Positions 17,072 to 25,754 of a DNA stretch of 64,000 nucleotides are shown here, piece by piece. Numbering within the stretch: position 1 is the stretch's first letter; each line of letters starts with the position of its first letter. The DNA is taken from positions 1 to 64,000 of the forward strand of contig JASGLP010000001.1 in the NCBI GenBank assembly GCA_030156895.1, written 5' to 3'. Source of the DNA: Eubacteriaceae bacterium (lineage in GTDB: Bacteria > Bacillota > Clostridia > Eubacteriales > Eubacteriaceae). The translations under genes were made by a program, and so were the position numbers. The notes under the pieces were generated by a model. The model was not told the origin of the DNA, did no database searches, and saw only the letters and a list, made by a program, of their open reading frames with translations.

Positions 17072-18232
17072 ATGGTTAACGTAATTGTTCTTGGTTTGGT
17101 CAGTTTCTTTACTGATTTGTCCAGCGAGATGGTTTATCCGCTGATTCCACTATACCTGACCTCGGTTTTGGGGGCGACCCCAGTTATTGTTGGGATCATC
17201 GAAGGGATTGCGGAAAGTTTAGCCAGTCTGCTTAAAGTTTATAGTGGCTATATCAGTGATCGATCGCAGAAAAAAAAGACTATTGCTTTTGCTGGATACG
17301 CAACCGGTCTGGTTTATAAGCTGGCATTAATACTGGCTGGTTCGTGGACCGGGGTTTTATTTGCCAGAGTGATTGACCGCTTTGGGAAAGGCATTCGAAC
17401 GGCGCCAAGGGATGTTATGGTAGCGGAATGCGCCAATGAAAAAAATCGCGGATTAACCTTTGGGATTCATAAAATGCTGGATATGGCTGGGTCAGCTCTG
17501 GGTATTTTACTGGCCTATATTTTATTGAGATATTATGGTGATTCTTCATATTTGACTGTTTTTTATGTATCAATTATCCCGATGTTATGCGCTTTGGCCA
17601 TGTTTGCTTTCATCAGGCAAAAGAAAGAGGTTATAATTTCCGGACAGCGTGAGCCTTTCTGGAAAAATATTCGCGGCCTGAATAATCAGTTGAAACTATA
17701 TTTGATTGTCGCATTTTTGTTCACATTGGGAAATTCATCAAACGCATTTTTACTGTTAAAGGCGACGGCGACAGGGATCTCAAACCAAAATGTACTGCTA
17801 TTGTATTTTATTTATAATGGTGTTGCTTCTATCTTTGCGATTCCATTTGGTCGACTATCAGATAAAATTGGCCGAAAACATCTTTTGGTTTTAGGATATT
17901 CAGTTTTTACTATGACTTACCTTATTTTTGCCTTTTCCAGTAATTCGCTGATGATCGTTTTAGGATTTGTTATTTACGGCTTGTATACCGCCCTGATCAG
18001 TGGGGCAGAAAAAGCTTTTATTGCAGAAATTGCGCCGCAAACGCTAAAAGGTACAATGCTGGGACTTCATGCAACTCTGGTCGGGATTTCCTTACTGCCG
18101 GCTAGTATATTCGCCGGTTTGTTGTGGAAAAATGTCGGCAGTTTTGCGCCCTTCTTGTTCGGAGCGATTTTATCACTGGCGGCGACGATTGTATTGCAGG
18201 TTGGGATGGTCAATAAGAGAGATGAAAAGTAG
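17072..18232 (+). CDS. Major facilitator superfamily transporter
   Basis: A 386-aa protein starting at ATG 17072 behind GAAGGTG. The upstream frame lacks a signal. It has about twelve hydrophobic segments and the MFS loop motifs YISDRSQKKK and FGRLSDKIGRKHLL after helices 2 and 8. Its place between two methyl-transfer operons suggests it imports a methylated substrate or exports the demethylated product, but this is inference. A decayed copy of its C-terminal region is detectable at 34407-34510. Confidence 0.88.
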   Translation: MVNVIVLGLVSFFTDLSSEMVYPLIPLYLTSVLGATPVIVGIIEGIAESLASLLKVYSGYISDRSQKKKTIAFAGYATGLVYKLALILAGSWTGVLFARVIDRFGKGIRTAPRDVMVAECANEKNRGLTFGIHKMLDMAGSALGILLAYILLRYYGDSSYLTVFYVSIIPMLCALAMFAFIRQKKEVIISGQREPFWKNIRGLNNQLKLYLIVAFLFTLGNSSNAFLLLKATATGISNQNVLLLYFIYNGVASIFAIPFGRLSDKIGRKHLLVLGYSVFTMTYLIFAFSSNSLMIVLGFVIYGLYTALISGAEKAFIAEIAPQTLKGTMLGLHATLVGISLLPASIFAGLLWKNVGSFAPFLFGAILSLAATIVLQVGMVNKRDEK

Positions 18233-18337
18233 ATATTGAGTAAATTCAGGAAGACACCTTCTACATCATCAGTTGCAAGAGTTACTATGGAGACAGATAG
18301 ACGGCAGGGATAAAAATATTTTATATAAAAAAGAAAC

Positions 18338-18381
18338 CGGGTGGTGGCTAGTCAGTTGTGATTAGTTGCACCCTGTTTTTT
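18338..18381 (+). terminator. Intrinsic terminator after the MFS gene
   Basis: GGGTG pairs with CACCC, and an inner stem GGCTAGTCA/TGATTAGTT closes a GTTG loop, followed by TG and T7. Confidence 0.8.
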
Positions 18382-18434
18382 TATATAAATAAAAGGATAA
18401 TTCGTAAAAATGCGAAAAAAATAAATAAAAGCTA

Positions 18435-18487
18435 TTGACAAAACGCTTACAAAAGACTATGATCTATCCATACATACTTGTACGTAT
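18435..18487 (+). promoter_or_regulatory. Promoter of the cobW-like operon with a downstream dyad
   Basis: TTGACA (18435-18440), 17-bp spacer, TATGAT (18458-18463). Just downstream, ATACATACTTGTACGTAT (18470-18487) is an imperfect dyad in the likely +1 region and could be a repressor site. The GTAAGGAGGTGAGT box precedes the ATG at 18507. Confidence 0.7.
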
Positions 18488-18506
18488 AGGTTGTAAGGAG
18501 GTGAGT

Positions 18507-19106
18507 ATGATAGAACTCAAACTAGTATTGTTTACCGGTTTTCTGGGTTCCGGAAAAACATCCCTGCTGCTTGCGGGAGCCAAATATCTGTCAGAAAGAG
18601 GGATTAAGTCGGCGATTATCGTCAATGAAGTTGGCGAGATTGGGATTGATAATCTGCAGATGAAAAAATTTGGTTATCAGGTCTGGGAATTGTTTGGCGG
18701 TTGTATCTGCTGTACTCTGGCGGCCAGTTTGGAAGAAACCATCGCATCGTTGAAAGATAATTATGAAGTTGAGATTATTCTGATGGAACCTTCCGGAGCT
18801 GCTGATCCTGGTGCTTTGTACGATCCGTTAAAAAAGAATGGATTTACGAAAAACAAGCTAAAAAATCTTTTTATTTTGGATCCGACCCGGATCGAAATGT
18901 TTGAAGCAGTTCTGGAGCCCTATCTGGCCGCGGCCATTCCTTTGGCTGATGAGGTCGTCATCAATAAGATTGATGTAGCGACAGAGACAGAAATAGAAAT
19001 GGCAGAAGCAGTGATTAAAAATTATAAACCTGAGCTTGCCGGTCTGAAGATCAATGTGAATGAGATAAAAATGGATCAGCTGCAGGAATTGCTAAAATTC
19101 AAGTGA
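18507..19106 (+). CDS. CobW/P47K-family GTPase (metal or cofactor chaperone)
   Basis: A 199-aa protein starting at ATG 18507. P-loop GFLGSGKT (11-18), a conserved NEVGEIGID segment, the metal-binding CxCC motif (Cys66/68/69 in GGCICCTL), EPSGAADP and NKID. CobW-family proteins use GTP to deliver a metal to client proteins. This one is short and lacks the usual C-terminal CobW_C domain. The following gene has a His/Cys-rich tail that may replace it. Set among corrinoid and zinc methyltransferase genes, it may load zinc or cobalt, or help corrinoid handling; this is inference. Confidence 0.88.
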   Translation: MIELKLVLFTGFLGSGKTSLLLAGAKYLSERGIKSAIIVNEVGEIGIDNLQMKKFGYQVWELFGGCICCTLAASLEETIASLKDNYEVEIILMEPSGAADPGALYDPLKKNGFTKNKLKNLFILDPTRIEMFEAVLEPYLAAAIPLADEVVINKIDVATETEIEMAEAVIKNYKPELAGLKINVNEIKMDQLQELLKFK

Positions 19107-19119
19107 AAGGGAGCCGGAA

Positions 19120-19584
19120 ATGTATCAGGATATATTTGAAGCACTGGCGGTACAAACCAGATTAAGTGCTCGAGAACAAACTGCAAGTGTCAAATGGCAG
19201 GAAATCGGCTGCTTTTTTATGAAAAATTATCTGGAGCAGCTGGGAAAAATAAAAGAAGCAGTCATTGGTCATATCAAAGCAATCATTGAGCTGGAAGATA
19301 ATAATTTTATAAAATTCAGCAGTGTGAGTGTGAATCAAAAGGTTAATGCTATGATTAGTGGGCAGCCCGACAGCTGTCGAGAAGTAGATCTGACCTTTAA
19401 TGCGATTGTTGCAAAGGTGACTGAGCCTGATAATTTAAAGTGTTTTCATCTGGCGCTGGAACGAACGTGCAGCGTTTATGAGTTAGTAACCGACTATCGG
19501 GAAAAGGGTAGCTCTGAAGGCCATGGACACAATCATGATGAGACATGTCCAGGATGTCATGAGGGCCATCATCATGAGGATTGA
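19120..19584 (+). CDS. Hypothetical protein with His/Cys-rich metal-binding tail
   Basis: A 154-aa protein starting 13 nt after the CobW-like gene. The first ~125 residues are soluble, mixed alpha/beta, with no family I can name. The tail GSSEGHGHNHDETCPGCHEG followed by HHHED is a typical metal-storage or metal-donor sequence with a CPGC pair. The tight spacing suggests it works with the CobW-like GTPase, possibly as its detached C-terminal domain plus metal reservoir. Confidence 0.75.
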   Translation: MYQDIFEALAVQTRLSAREQTASVKWQEIGCFFMKNYLEQLGKIKEAVIGHIKAIIELEDNNFIKFSSVSVNQKVNAMISGQPDSCREVDLTFNAIVAKVTEPDNLKCFHLALERTCSVYELVTDYREKGSSEGHGHNHDETCPGCHEGHHHED

Positions 19585-19904
19585 AAGACCGAAACTAAGA
19601 GGTCTGAAAGATTAAAGGTAATTATCGATTCAGTTCGACTTACAGTGATTCGTGAAAAGTAATTGATTTGCGGGTCGATTAGCTAAGGATTTGGAGGTAG
19701 ACTATGCTAAAAACATAAAAGAGATCTCTGGTATTGTTTGTACAGGCGTTGCGGGCCATGATGTACAAAACGGATTAGGGAGATCTCATCAAAATTTTAT
19801 CACAGTTTTCTAAAAATGATAAGAAAAATTTTAATAAGCTGATTTTTTGATAATTCAGGTGATGATCCTCCTAAAAGATTCAATAAAAAATGGAGGAATA
19901 AGAA
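19585..19904 (+). other. 320-nt leader region with nested inverted repeats
   Basis: No convincing gene. A GGAGGT box precedes a four-codon ORF (ATG at 19703). Then the palindrome GAGATCTC occurs at 19721-19728 and 19780-19787, enclosing a second stem GTTTGTACA (19736-19744) / TGTACAAAAC (19762-19771). The enclosed sequence also reads as ~30 open codons without a start. It could be a structured leader for the corrinoid operon at 19905 or a gene remnant. Confidence 0.45.
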
Positions 19905-20522
19905 ATGGTCAAACTGGGTGAAATGCTGGCGAATCTGGAAATGGATGAGCTGATGGAAGCAGTACAGAAGGAATTGGATCAGGGAACCGATCCAGTTGAG
20001 ATTCTAAAAGACTGCGAAGCTGGAATGGTAGCAGTTGGCGAAAAATTTAGTGCCGGCGACTATTTTGTATCGGATTTGATGATGTCCGGGGAGATGTTCA
20101 AAGAAGTTGGTGAAATGCTGGAACCTCATCTTGCCGGCAAGACTGGAGAATCTCTGGGCAAGGTTGTGCTGGGAACAGTTGAAGGCGATATTCATGATAT
20201 CGGTAAAGATTTAGTTTATATCATGTTGAAATCCGGCGGTTTTGATGTCATTGATGTGGGTGTTGATGCCAAACCGGAAGCTTTTGTCGATGCCCTAAAG
20301 GAATCCGGCGCACCTGTTCTGGCGCTGTCCTGTCTTTTGACCACCTGCTATGATTCCATCCTCAATACCGTTAAAGCGGTGGAAGCAGCCGGACTGCGTG
20401 ATCAGGTAAAAATCATAATTGGCGGCGGCCCGACAGATGAATCAGTGGTTACTTATACGGGTGCCGATGCAGTTGGGGATGATGCTCAGTCGGCCGTAAG
20501 AATCTGTAAGGAGATGATGTGA
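19905..20522 (+). CDS. Corrinoid protein (MtaC/MtvC-type) 2
   Basis: A 205-aa protein: helical cap followed by a cobalamin domain with GDIHDIGKDL (Asp95-x-His97-x-x-Gly100), LSCLLTTCYDSI and the IIIGGGPTDESV loop. It starts behind TGGAGGAATAAGAA. It ends 1 nt before the start of methyltransferase D, so it carries methyl groups for that enzyme and for the methyl-THF methyltransferase at 21663. Confidence 0.95.
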   Translation: MVKLGEMLANLEMDELMEAVQKELDQGTDPVEILKDCEAGMVAVGEKFSAGDYFVSDLMMSGEMFKEVGEMLEPHLAGKTGESLGKVVLGTVEGDIHDIGKDLVYIMLKSGGFDVIDVGVDAKPEAFVDALKESGAPVLALSCLLTTCYDSILNTVKAVEAAGLRDQVKIIIGGGPTDESVVTYTGADAVGDDAQSAVRICKEMM

Positions 20523-20523
20523 A

Positions 20524-21651
20524 ATGGCTAATCAATTGTACCAGGATAGAGCTCAGAAAATAAAGGATACGATTAATTTTGAAAATAAAAGTGTAACTAC
20601 CTGCTATATGGGTCAGGCTGCACCTGCAGCCCATATGGGCGTTAAGATGAAGGATTTTGCGATGAATCCGGTTATAAACGTGAAAACGACTTTAGACTAT
20701 ATAAAAGAAATCGATGCAATCACTTCAGTTGACTGTTTGAATATGTCTGTTAATGGAATGCGATCAGATCATGGTTTACCGATGGCCTGGCTTTCGAAAA
20801 TAAAAATGCCAGGTCGTGAATTGCCGGATGATTCGTTGTGGCAGGTAGAGGAAACAGGTGTACTGAATCAGGAAGATTATGACATTATTATCGAACAGGG
20901 CTATGATGTAGTCTTTAATCGGGTACTTCCACAATTGTTGGATCTTAATGAGCTTCAGGAAAGCGTAGATTACCAACAGCAAAATGGTCAGAAAAATGCC
21001 CAGTTATTTGTAGATGCTAATCTACCGGCAGTAAACAGTGGTTTTGCCAGTCCGCCCTTTGAAGTTCTTTGTGGTGGTCGCTCAATGTCAAAATTTTTTA
21101 TGGATTGTTATAAGATCCCCGACAAGATAGAAAAAGCCATCGAGGTGATGTTGCCTGGATCTGTACAGGGGATGCTTGGCAGTGTTAATACTAATATCGG
21201 GAATGGTTCCTGGGTCGGCGGTTGGCGTGGGGCCAGTGCCTTGGTGTCACCCAAAATTTGGAATCGTTTGGTTTGGCCGGGAATGAAAGCCTTAGCGCAG
21301 GCACTAATTGACAATGACCATATAGCAACTTTCCATCTGGATCAGAATTGGGATCGCGACATTGAACGTTTTTTGGAAATGCCAGCGCAAAAATCAATTA
21401 TCAATACTGATGGGATGACAGATTTGCGAAAAGCCAGAAAAATTTTAGGTGAGCATACCGCGATAATGGGTGATGTTCCGGCTCCACTGTTGGCTACAGG
21501 GACAACGCAGGAGGTTAAAGATTATGTCAATTGTCTTATTGATGACATCGGACCAAAAGGCCTGTTTATAGCTCCGGGCTGTGATGCTCCAGCTAATTCC
21601 AAATTTGAAAACATGGTAGCAATGTTCGAAGCAGCAAATAACTGGAAATAG
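20524..21651 (+). CDS. UroD-superfamily methyltransferase D (no His-x-Cys motif)
   Basis: A 375-aa UroD-like protein starting MANQLYQDRAQKIKDTINFE. In the region where MtaA-like enzymes have His-x-Cys it reads IATFHLDQNWDRDIERFLEM, like methyltransferase C and unlike A, B and E. This points to the methyltransferase I subgroup with Asp/Glu/His-type metal ligands, by analogy with O-demethylases, or to a metal-free enzyme. It is embedded in a corrinoid protein-methyltransferase-methyl-THF methyltransferase trio. The substrate is probably a methoxylated compound or other methyl donor, but the sequence does not tell. Confidence 0.85.
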   Translation: MANQLYQDRAQKIKDTINFENKSVTTCYMGQAAPAAHMGVKMKDFAMNPVINVKTTLDYIKEIDAITSVDCLNMSVNGMRSDHGLPMAWLSKIKMPGRELPDDSLWQVEETGVLNQEDYDIIIEQGYDVVFNRVLPQLLDLNELQESVDYQQQNGQKNAQLFVDANLPAVNSGFASPPFEVLCGGRSMSKFFMDCYKIPDKIEKAIEVMLPGSVQGMLGSVNTNIGNGSWVGGWRGASALVSPKIWNRLVWPGMKALAQALIDNDHIATFHLDQNWDRDIERFLEMPAQKSIINTDGMTDLRKARKILGEHTAIMGDVPAPLLATGTTQEVKDYVNCLIDDIGPKGLFIAPGCDAPANSKFENMVAMFEAANNWK

Positions 21652-21662
21652 GTAGGACTAAA

Positions 21663-22466
21663 ATGATATTTATCGGAGAAAAAATTAACGGCACTCGCAA
21701 AGCTGTTCAGGAAGCAATTATTAACCGGGATGCCGAATTGATTAAAAAAACGGCTCTGGATCAGGCCAATGCCGGGGCTGATTATCTGGATGTCAATGCC
21801 GGAACCGATCCTTCCCGGGAAAAAGACGATATGCTCTGGTTGCTTGAGGTGATTCAGGACGCGACGGATGTGCCCATTTGTATAGACAGTTCAACGCCGG
21901 AAGTGATTGAAGCGGCCATTCATGCAGTTAAAAGGACACCAATGATCAATTCCATTAATGGTGATCCGTTTCGTTTAGATAGCTTCATTCCTTTGATCAA
22001 AGAACAAAACTGCAAAGTCATTGCCCTGGCTTTGGATGAATCTCAGTCTGGAATGCCCAAAAGTGTCACTGAGCGGATGGCAATTCTTGAAAAAATCTTT
22101 GCTGCTACCCGGGCAGCCGGAATCGACGACGATGACGTTTTTGTAGATCCCCTGATCATGGCAGTAGCAACGGACCAGAAAGCGGGGCAGGTGGCTTTTG
22201 AATCAATCAAGACCATTCGCCTAATTTACCCACAAGCCCATATCACCGGCGGCCTGAGTAACATTTCTTTTGGTCTGCCCAATCGAGCGTTGGTTAACAG
22301 AACCTTTCTGACTTTAGCTGTGGAAGCGGGAATGGATTCGGCGGTGGTCAATCCGGACAATGTTGCCTTGATTGAATCACTCAAAGCGACGGAATTGCTT
22401 TTGGGCAGAGATCGTTTCTGTCGTAAGTATACAACAGCGGCAAAGGATAATTTCAGTAAAAAATAA
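21663..22466 (+). CDS. Methyl-THF:corrinoid methyltransferase (MtvA/AcsE-type) 2
   Basis: A 267-aa protein of the DHPS-like TIM-barrel family (MIFIGEKINGTRKAVQEA; DVNAGTDPS; CIDSSTPEV; GGLSNISFGLP). It has DVNAGTDP where the other copies have DVCAS, so it is closer to AcsE/MetH-type proteins in the pterin site. It transfers the methyl group of the corrinoid protein at 19905 to tetrahydrofolate. It ends the trio and is followed by a terminator-like hairpin. Confidence 0.93.
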   Translation: MIFIGEKINGTRKAVQEAIINRDAELIKKTALDQANAGADYLDVNAGTDPSREKDDMLWLLEVIQDATDVPICIDSSTPEVIEAAIHAVKRTPMINSINGDPFRLDSFIPLIKEQNCKVIALALDESQSGMPKSVTERMAILEKIFAATRAAGIDDDDVFVDPLIMAVATDQKAGQVAFESIKTIRLIYPQAHITGGLSNISFGLPNRALVNRTFLTLAVEAGMDSAVVNPDNVALIESLKATELLLGRDRFCRKYTTAAKDNFSKK

Positions 22467-22471
22467 ACATA

Positions 22472-22515
22472 GTTGACCCGATTTTTGTTTTCAGAAAAAG
22501 GGTCAGCTTTCTTTT
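22472..22515 (+). terminator. Terminator-like hairpin after the second methyl-transfer trio
   Basis: GTTGACCC pairs with GGGTCAGC across a ~20-nt AT-rich loop, followed by TTTCTTTT. Confidence 0.6.
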
Positions 22516-22650
22516 GCTACATGGAAATATTGATGACCGATCGTCATAAAACGGTTTATTAGAGTTTATGATTGCTCATAATAGCAAGCGGTTAAAATAA
22601 ATTTGACAACCAGAATTATTACATTGGATAAGAATACAAAGGAGTTTGTC

Positions 22651-23175
22651 ATGAAAGGTTACTTTGAAAATAAAAATTTCACAGAGATAGCAGAATTAGC
22701 TGATCTTAGTCAGATCAAGATTACTAAAGAAGTTCGGGATCGTTGTGCTGATAATTATTGTGGTTTTTATGGCAAAAACTATATGTGTCCGCCAAATGTT
22801 GGTGATCTTGATCATTATCGGCAACTGATCAGATCTTATCAGAAAGGTCTGGTCTTTTCAAAAGCCTATCCGATCAAAAATCGCTATGATTATCAGACTA
22901 TGGTTGAAGCGGGGCTGGCTTTTCGGGAAGAAATTCAGCAATTGAATCGCCAAGCTAAAGCCGATCAGAAGAACTGTCTATTTTTCTCGGCTGGTACTTG
23001 TGGTATTTGTGAAACTTGTGCCATCTTGACAGATGAGGTTTGCCGCTTTCCGGAAGATGCCATTCCCTCGCTGGAAGCGGCTGGGATTGATGTGGTGCAA
23101 CTGGCTCGTGATCTGGAAATGAAATATAATAACGGTGCTGATAAAGTGACTTATTTTGGTCTGGTTCTCTATTAA
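22651..23175 (+). CDS. DUF2284 cysteine-rich metal-binding protein
   Basis: A 174-aa protein from ATG 22651 (AAAGGAG box; the upstream ATG at 22603 lacks one). It contains about nine cysteines in the DUF2284 arrangement: DRCADNYCGFYGKNYMCPPN, then CLFFSAGTCGICETC. This suggests a Fe-S or zinc centre. DUF2284 genes often accompany corrinoid methyltransferases in acetogens and methanogens, and some are discussed as reductive-activation or ligand-sensing proteins. Here it precedes a corrinoid protein by 58 nt. Confidence 0.8.
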   Translation: MKGYFENKNFTEIAELADLSQIKITKEVRDRCADNYCGFYGKNYMCPPNVGDLDHYRQLIRSYQKGLVFSKAYPIKNRYDYQTMVEAGLAFREEIQQLNRQAKADQKNCLFFSAGTCGICETCAILTDEVCRFPEDAIPSLEAAGIDVVQLARDLEMKYNNGADKVTYFGLVLY

Positions 23176-23233
23176 CGAAGGCTGATTCATTGTGCTATAA
23201 TGGAACCATAAGGTAAGTGATTGAGGGGGAGAT

Positions 23234-23887
23234 ATGAAGGATACACTGATTGAACTGATTGCTGACTTGAAACTGGAAGAAGCTGAAGCCCTGGCCGATG
23301 ACTTGATTAAAGAGGGGATAAAAACCCGAGATCTTTATGAGCAGGTGATGACAGGATTGGCAGAAATTGGAAAAAAATATGAAGATGGTGAATGCTTTAT
23401 TGCTGATTTAATTGTCTCGGGGATGATTGCCAAAAATATTTTTGCTGCTGCAAATCTTGATCAGGCCGAAAAAGTGGGCGTAAGTCACTTGGGGAAAGTG
23501 CTCTTCGGGACGATTTATGATGATATTCATGATATCGGTAAAGACCTGATGATTGATGCGCTAAGAAATAAAGAAATTGAAGTTGTAGATCTGGGAGTGG
23601 ATGTCAAGGTTGAAACCTTTATTGACGCAGTCAAAAGAGAAAACCCTGATATTATTGCAGTCAGCTGTGTCATGACCAATTCGATTCCTTACCTGCAGGA
23701 ACTGGGCAAGACGCTTAAAAAGGAAAAGCTGCTTGCTGATCGCCGTCTGATTTTGGGTGGCGCAGTTGTGACTCAGGATTATGTAAGGATTCCCGAAATT
23801 GATTTTATGACTAACAATTTTTATGAGGGTATTCGCTATATTGATGGGTACCTGAAGCAGAAAAGAGAGCAGGAAGCGAATGAGTGA
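23234..23887 (+). CDS. Corrinoid protein (MtaC/MtvC-type) 3
   Basis: A 217-aa protein with the cap-plus-cobalamin architecture: DDIHDIGKDLM (Asp97-x-His99-x-x-Gly102), VSCVMTNSIPYLQ and the LILGGAVVTQDY loop. It differs from its paralogues in loop sequences (TNSIP instead of LLTTT) and has no substrate methyltransferase in its operon. It sits between a DUF2284 gene and a GntR gene that overlaps its end by 8 nt. It could be a methyl carrier for an unlinked enzyme or a corrinoid-dependent sensor for the regulator. Confidence 0.9.
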   Translation: MKDTLIELIADLKLEEAEALADDLIKEGIKTRDLYEQVMTGLAEIGKKYEDGECFIADLIVSGMIAKNIFAAANLDQAEKVGVSHLGKVLFGTIYDDIHDIGKDLMIDALRNKEIEVVDLGVDVKVETFIDAVKRENPDIIAVSCVMTNSIPYLQELGKTLKKEKLLADRRLILGGAVVTQDYVRIPEIDFMTNNFYEGIRYIDGYLKQKREQEANE

Positions 23888-24605
23888 TGTTTTATATTTA
23901 GCCATCGTAGCCAGCCTCAAAGAAAAAATTCTTAAAAGTCAGCTAAAACCAGGTGACATGCTTAATTCTGAAGCTGCCTTGATGCAGGAATACTCAGCAA
24001 GTCGGATGACCATCAGAAAGAGTCTGTCGCTACTCTCCAATGAGGGTTATATTTATTCGGTTCCGGGCAAGGGCAATTTTGTTTGTAAACCGGAAGTAGA
24101 TATTTTTCAGTTTAAGTTTAATAAGTATGATGGCCTTAATATTCAGATTGATCAGGTCAAACTATTATCAGTAAAAGTAATTTTTCCTGACAAACAGATT
24201 GATCGGATTCTAAATCTTGAGCAAAACCAGAAGGTTGTGGAAGTAAAACGGCTGCTCTTTTGTGATGATAAAGTCATTGCCATGGAAATCATTTATCTAC
24301 CCTATGTCCACCATCAGCCAGTCATTGAAGATATGCTGAAATTTGCTAACTATCTAAAGCCGCTGGAAGAAAAATTGGCATTTGTCCTGGATAAAAGCCT
24401 AAGTATCACGGCTAACACGCCATCGGAAGAGGTCGGCAAAATGCTCGGTTTGTCGGACTGCGAACCAGTGTTTGAAATCGCCGAACTGATTCGCGATGAA
24501 GCGGCAGATAAGATTATCCAGTATGCCTGGTTTTATGTCAGTACCCGATACCTTACTCTGAAAGCAGAAACACCTAAAGATAGTGAGGATAAACGGATTT
24601 TTTAA
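23880..24605 (+). CDS. GntR/HutC-family transcriptional regulator (UTRA domain)
   Basis: A 241-aa protein: an N-terminal winged helix (LKPGDMLNSEAALMQEYSAS, RMTIRKSLSLLSNEGYIYSV) and a C-terminal UTRA effector domain. It overlaps the corrinoid-protein gene by 8 nt, so the two are translationally coupled, which is unusual and suggests joint function or dosage matching. It probably controls this or a neighbouring methyl-transfer operon. The effector is unknown. Confidence 0.88.
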   Translation: MSDVLYLAIVASLKEKILKSQLKPGDMLNSEAALMQEYSASRMTIRKSLSLLSNEGYIYSVPGKGNFVCKPEVDIFQFKFNKYDGLNIQIDQVKLLSVKVIFPDKQIDRILNLEQNQKVVEVKRLLFCDDKVIAMEIIYLPYVHHQPVIEDMLKFANYLKPLEEKLAFVLDKSLSITANTPSEEVGKMLGLSDCEPVFEIAELIRDEAADKIIQYAWFYVSTRYLTLKAETPKDSEDKRIF

Positions 24606-24697
24606 AAATATCTGATGTATCGCTGACAAAAAGATAATGTCGAATTTTGTTTTTGCTACTTGGTAATATGAACTGCTAGTTTTCATTTATGGCTGGA

Positions 24698-25585
24698 TTA
24701 TACTGGGTAGCATAAATTTTTTTTTGAAATTGAGACAAAGCCATTTATTTCTTTAAGGGTATTTTTTTTGTGCCATGCAATACCGTATGAAATTGAATCT
24801 TCAATTGACATAGGAATAATTGCAAGGTCAGGGTCCGCCGGGCATACAAAATCTGGCATAACGGCAATACCCAGGTTTCCTTTAATCATAGTATGGGTAA
24901 TTAATGGATGATCAGAAAAAAAGATTGGAGCCCTAGGACAATAAAATTGAATATTTTTTTGAACTCTGGCCATCTCAGTTGGACATTTTTGGGGGTCAAG
25001 TAGAATAAGTGAAGCTTCATTCAAATCAGTTAATTCAATACTGCATTTTTTTGCCAAAGGATGATCATTAAGCATAACGCAGACAAATTTACTGACAAAT
25101 AATTCGCTAAAACTAATTTCTGAAAGATCTTCAACGCTTTCTTTTACAGCAAAAATCAGATCAAAATCATGACTACTAAAGAGATTTATTTTCTCTCTGA
25201 AATCTGCAATTTTTAGATAGATATGAACATGAGGGTATTTATCATTGAATATTTTGAGGATTTCAGGTAGCTGCTTAACCTCGATGTTTCCTTCGTAACC
25301 GATCGATAAGTTAGATTCATAAATGTGAGAAAAATGCTTAGCTTTGACGATAGCAATGTTTGTTCTTGTAAGAATTTCTTTCATATCATTATAAAAAGAT
25401 AAACCAGCAGGTGTTAGTTGGACTTTTCTTTTCGTTCGAATAAGAAGTTTTATGTCAAGTTCGTCTTCGAGGGTGTTGATTTGGTGAGTGACGGTGGGTT
25501 GGGTAATAAAAAGATTCTCAGCTGTTCTTGAAAAATTTAGAGTCTCTGCCAAATTAACAAAGCATTCAATTTGTTTTATATGCAT
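24698..25585 (-). CDS. LysR-family transcriptional regulator 2
   Basis: A 295-aa LysR protein (MHIKQIECFVNLAETLNFSR, TAENLFITQPTVTHQINTLE) with a standard effector domain. It is divergent from the NmrA-like gene at 25755. The ~170-bp shared region is the likely operator, so it probably controls the 25755-27179 pair. It is related to, but clearly distinct from, the LysR at 11802. Confidence 0.9.
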   Translation of the reverse strand: MHIKQIECFVNLAETLNFSRTAENLFITQPTVTHQINTLEDELDIKLLIRTKRKVQLTPAGLSFYNDMKEILTRTNIAIVKAKHFSHIYESNLSIGYEGNIEVKQLPEILKIFNDKYPHVHIYLKIADFREKINLFSSHDFDLIFAVKESVEDLSEISFSELFVSKFVCVMLNDHPLAKKCSIELTDLNEASLILLDPQKCPTEMARVQKNIQFYCPRAPIFFSDHPLITHTMIKGNLGIAVMPDFVCPADPDLAIIPMSIEDSISYGIAWHKKNTLKEINGFVSISKKNLCYPV

Positions 25586-25754
25586 TTTTGATTCCTCCAG
25601 ACTAATAGAAGTCTTTTATAAATGATAACATATTTCGATTTCCTTTCCAATTTCAAAGATGTTATCTTATTAACAACAAAGTCGTTATGAGATTGTGATG
25701 ATTTTTCAAATTATTTATGAGGAAAAGTAACGGCAATAATAATTGGAGGTAAAA

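Noticed and set aside
18338-18381. GGGTGG-containing sequence considered as a T-box
   Set aside because: It lacks the T-box specifier region and the UGGNACC bulge; it folds as a simple terminator with a T7 tail.
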